Made by a program: the position numbers and the translations under genes
Part shown: positions 60,540 through 64,000 of the stretch, in pieces
Layout: each line of letters begins with the position of its first letter
Numbering within the stretch: the stretch's first letter is position 1
Notes under the pieces: model-generated
The model's input: the letters and a program-made list of their open reading frames with translations, nothing else
The model's database searches: none
Told to the model about the DNA's origin: nothing
Source: Anolis sagrei
Taxonomy: Eukaryota > Chordata > Lepidosauria > Squamata > Anolidae
Length of the DNA: 64,000 bases
NCBI RefSeq assembly: GCF_037176765.1
Contig: NC_090034.1
Location: 97,983,500 to 98,047,499 of the forward strand
Direction of reading: 5' to 3'

Positions 60540-61730
60540 AGCTTTCATGGATCTTAAGAATGAAGATCCACATCCACAATGTAACTGTAGACTTCATTAC
60601 AACTCTGAATTCTGAGCTAAGGAATTTTATTTTGTGTAATTTATAAGACAGTGATCAACATTCCTATTAGCGTTATGTGATTTGGCGTTGTTGTTGTTCA
60701 AATTAATACAAATCCCATGTCAATATAATTCTGATATTCTTTAGGAGTAGGGTGTTCTATCACATGAAATCAAATTTCTTCACTTTTACAATCAATAACA
60801 CAGTCTATCTTTGGTGTCTTGGTTTCTGGGGTTATTTGGGGCGCTGATTCAGAAGATTGCATCAGCTCGACTTTTTAATATATGGCTGACATTGTTTTTC
60901 CATGAATGAGCAGATGATGACTGGTAGATGACATATGTTCTATATTTCAAAAACTAAAGCTGATAGGAGATCAAGTATAAGCCAGTACATCAGGGCAAGC
61001 CAATGAAGGGTTACATGTCCCATCCCTTTTAGAATACCAATGAGAGCATGCTGCTCCCTGAAAGTTTACCCTATTAGCCAAGAAACGAGTTTCTACACGG
61101 GCAACACCTGAGATCATAAGATAGAACAAAGGTTCTCAAGGCTTGGCCTTATCAAAAAAGACAGCATTGTGATGTGAATCTGGACTCTTTGTATTATTGG
61201 CTTTATTGATTCTGGGCTGTACCCTGGACTGCTGTGTTTTGGTTTCTGACTTGGACTTCTGACTGCTGTTTTCAGACTACCGGCTTTGTTGATTTTGGAT
61301 TGGAATTCTGGTTGGTGCTTGTTTCTATCAGTAGTAATTTCAAACAGTGAATTTGTATACTTTTACATAATCATAGTGTAGTTGTCTATATCCAAAGTGT
61401 TTCTTGCTTAAGTTTGAATAATACTGAATTTTACTTGGTTTTTAACTATATAGTATCATATGCAGTATTTTAAGGGTGCATCTCACCATTGATTTATTGT
61501 AGCCTTTCAATGGTTTGTATAGTATTTTTGTGGTGTATTTAGTAGGCTTGATTGATCAGAAAAAAATGGTTCAAAACTCGTTTCGGATGTAGGGGGTGCT
61601 GGTGGTTCAATTCGGAATTAAATTTTTTGAACTTTCTGAAATTTCCTAATTGCTTTGTTAATGGCGGTCGCAATTGCACAATAGGCGAAAAACAGCAAAT
61701 GGTACTGAGCAAACTTCAGGGGATTCTCTC
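60540..61730. other. D-E spacer without recognised gene
   Basis: 60525-60590 matches the spacer segment near 3000-3060 and 18125-18190 (tttctgcagataaaagg...). The rest shows no long frame, no CYP2 exon and no clear repeat family. Confidence 0.4.
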
Positions 61731-61732
61731 TC

Positions 61733-62060
61733 CCTGATTTCAAAAGTTAGGGAATATAGGTATGGGATTTCTAGTGTGTTCTTAGGCAACTCACAGCAAA
61801 CAAAGAAAATAACAACAGCCCTGAGAGCTTTTGGGGCCTTTTGAGCTGATTTCACAAGTTAGGGAAGTATAGGCATGAAAGTATGGGATTTCTAGTGTCT
61901 TCTTAGGCAACTCACAGCAAAGAAAAAAAAAGAAGAAGAAAAGAACCAGCCCTGAGAGGTTTATGGGGTTTTTTGGCAGATTTCCACAGTTAGGGAAGTA
62001 TAGGCACTAGGCAGGAAAGAAAATATGGGATTTCTAGTGTCTTCTTCGGCAACTCACAGC
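61733..62060 (+). repeat. Three-copy tandem repeat, unit about 120 bp
   Basis: The blocks agttagggaagtatagg, tatgggatttctagtgtctt and ggcaactcacagcaaa recur in order near 61745-61800, 61856-61922 and 61988-62065. A GAAA microsatellite follows (about 62073-62116). Confidence 0.75.
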
Positions 62061-62071
62061 AAAGAAACAAA

Positions 62072-62115
<44 letters not shown>

Positions 62116-62769
62116 TTTCACTTACATAAAACAACCAAATCTAGATTTCATTTTTTGGAATTTCTTTATTTTTTGAAAATTTTCAAATGGTGGATGGTTG
62201 AATCCGTGGATAGAGAGGGCCAACTGGACTTCTAACTCCAGAATCAAAGTGGTTATGTACTTATAACTGGTCTCACAAATTCCAAATTTCAAATCAGATC
62301 ATTTCAAGGCAACTTCAGTACTTCATAAGCAATGGATAGAGAGACATAACTAAATTAAGAGGCATTCACCATCTTGCGATTCTTCAGAAAATAAGAGGAA
62401 TGCTAGAAAAGTATCCTTGTTACCCACCTGGGAATAAAATAGTACCTATTGACAACATGTCTTAACAAAGGGGTAGAATCCAGAAACCATACTTTCGTTT
62501 ATAAAAAAAACCCAGCCCTCCTTATGAGAGCCAGAAAACAGAGTAAAATCCACTTCCTTCTCCTTGTGGAACCTGCCAATGCAGCTTCTGCAAGAGTCCC
62601 AAGCTGAGGAAGGGTGGTACCACACAGCCCTTTAATCCAGGAGAAATCACATTTTAAAAACATAATTCTGCCCAGGTTCTAGTCTGCACATGCCCCCAAA
62701 AGTGCATGCTTCCAGAAGGACAGGGAGACTCACACCCCTTTTCCAAAACCCCTTAAAAACAGGGGAGGA

Positions 62770-62945
62770 GTAAAATAATTTACCCAGCTACCATTAAATT
62801 GCTGCCGGCCCTTTCCTGGTGCATAGGAAAGACAGGAGGGGTGGCAGGAGTGATTTTCCTCCTCCCCCCTTTCTCCTGGTGTGTCATTCCTACATGCCAG
62901 GAGAGGGCCGATAGGACTTTAATGGTGACCAGGTAAGTTATTTTA
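62770..62945. repeat. Foldback element upstream of gene E's last exon
   Basis: Inverted arms around aaaataatttaccc(a)gctaccattaaa and tttaatggtgaccaggtaag, with an inner gccctttcctggtgcat / atgccaggagagggc pair. It resembles the element at 28085-28260. Confidence 0.5.
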
Positions 62946-63240
62946 CTTTCTCTCCTGTTTTTAAAGGGTTTGGAGGAAGGGGATAGAGCCCTCTCATGAA
63001 GTTGCAGAATTTTCAAGGGGTCCATCCAGACAGCCTTCATGCTGGATTTGACCCGGGTCTTTCAGGAAGACCTGGATCTTTCCAGCATCAAATTAATTCT
63101 GCAAAAAGCAGGGTTTTCCTGCTTTGTGCCGAAACTATTCATTTTTCCTAGAGATATCATCTGTCCAGCCCAGGAGAAAACACAAGAGGGCACACATTTT
63201 AGGTGCTGTTTGGATGCTCCCGGAAAAAGGGACCTCAGGG

Positions 63241-63422
63241 TCAGCGTGGGACGATGGAGACCTGGTAAAAGGGTGGGATGTTGGCAAAGCCACTTTCCCG
63301 AGGAGTGAGATCAATATCTTCGGGAGGCACAAGGGACTTCAATTGAAAACTCTGCAGGATGGTGGTGAAGAAAAGGAAAAGCTCCATGCGGGCCAAGCCT
63401 TCGCCCAAGCAGTTCCGTTTCC
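63241..63422 (-). CDS. CYP2-like: CYP2 gene E, last exon only (gene runs off the right edge)
   Basis: This is the terminal CYP2 exon, 182 nt as in the four complete genes, with an AG acceptor (ttttccag) at its upstream edge and a TGA stop at 63241-63243. It completes the haem-binding loop GKRNCLGEG and ends [11 protein letters not shown]. Residues such as [14 protein letters not shown] and EDIDLTP match gene B rather than A, C and D, so E belongs to the second sequence type. Exons 1-8 must lie beyond position 64000; 63423-64000 would be its intron 8, which holds a MITE and the head of a SINE. Confidence 0.9.
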
Positions 63423-63546
63423 CTGGAAAAGAAAAAAACCAGAATTTATCTGCAGGCAAGGAGAGACACATCAAGATTTCTGGTCAGATGCCTCCTGAGA
63501 TGCAACCAAAGAGTCTTTTCACCTCAAGTCCCCTTTTCTTTTCCAT

Positions 63547-63705
63547 AGCATCTTTGGCCCATTCTACACTGCCATATAATCCAGATTATCAAAGCAGTTA
63601 TTTCACATTATCTGCTTTGAACTGGATTTTATGAGTCTACACTGCCATATAATCCAGTTTAAAGCAGATAATCTGGATTTTATATGGCAGTGTAGAAGGG
63701 CCTTT
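63547..63705. mobile_element. Palindromic MITE in gene E intron 8
   Basis: Ends cattctacactgccatataa and ttatatggcagtgtagaagg are inverted; an internal block aaagcagataatctggat is also repeated in both senses. Relatives are at about 21768-21965 (gene B intron 7) and 26615-26710 (gene B intron 4). Confidence 0.7.
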
Positions 63706-63841
63706 GACTTTTTGTGGTCTTTCCCTTCCAACCAGCCATCTCATTGTCTTATATCTACTTCTAAAAGATGTCCCTCGTCTCCACCTTGTTATGAATTTGT
63801 GGATGGTCTCGTTGTTCATTTGGGGAATCCTACACACCGGG

Positions 63842-64000
63842 GAGACCCTGGTGGCACAGTGGGTTAAAGCGCTGAGCTGCTGAGCTTGTTGATTGAAAGG
63901 TCGCAGATTCTAATCCAGGGAGCGGCGTGAGCTCCCGCTATCAGCCCCAGCTTCTGCCAACCTAGCAGTTCGGAAACATGCAAATGTGAGTAGATCAATA
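63842..64000 (+). mobile_element. tRNA-derived SINE head, cut by the window edge
   Basis: Head gtggcacagtgggttaaagc, B-box-like ggtcgcagattctaatcc, then agcttctgccaacctagcag. Same family as 26713-26940; it continues beyond the edge. Confidence 0.7.

Overview
The window looks like nuclear DNA of a squamate reptile (lizard or snake). It holds a tandem array of cytochrome P450 family 2 (CYP2) genes in a dense background of squamate-type repeats: BovB (RTE) LINEs, L2 and CR1 LINE tails, L1 fragments, Penelope-like elements with a GIY-YIG domain, tRNA-derived SINEs, SPIN-like and other hAT elements, pogo-like and other MITEs, and many simple repeats. No RNA gene and no non-P450 host gene was recognised.

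All host genes lie on the minus strand, so transcription runs right to left. Four complete nine-exon CYP2 genes are present, named here by position: A (5141-15508), B (20683-31118), C (33820-40420) and D (47078-57382). The last exon of a fifth gene, E (63241-63422), continues past the right edge. Each complete gene splices to 1485 nt and 494 residues with GT-AG introns and no stop. They resemble the CYP2A/2B/2F/2G clade most. By the last exon they fall into two types: A, C and D form one, B and E the other. C and D are close copies, with about 20 residue differences by eye. B has lost the A-G-x-[DE]-T oxygen-activation motif of the I helix although the rest of its frame is intact.

Layout. 1-5140 is the upstream spacer of a gene off the left edge. 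It is a near copy of the spacer between A and B (about 15800-20470), so a near copy of A is predicted just outside the window. 5141-15508 is gene A, with a large L1 in intron 8 and an internally deleted L1 in intron 6. 20683-31118 is gene B, with a BovB inside a SINE in intron 4 and a SPIN-like hAT in intron 1. About 31990-42150 and 44330-60390 are two copies of one C/D unit, each led by a stub of exon 7 with intron 6 sequence. 60400-63240 is the spacer between D and E. All spacers carry a relic of CYP2 exon 1 (a detritus exon), most with its splice donor still present.

The genes encode microsomal haem-thiolate monooxygenases that would oxidise small hydrophobic molecules using NADPH-P450 reductase. 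The array reads as a lineage-specific expansion for xenobiotic or odorant metabolism; that last step is inference. Insertions present in one paralogous segment and absent from the other give clean empty sites and a relative order of events.
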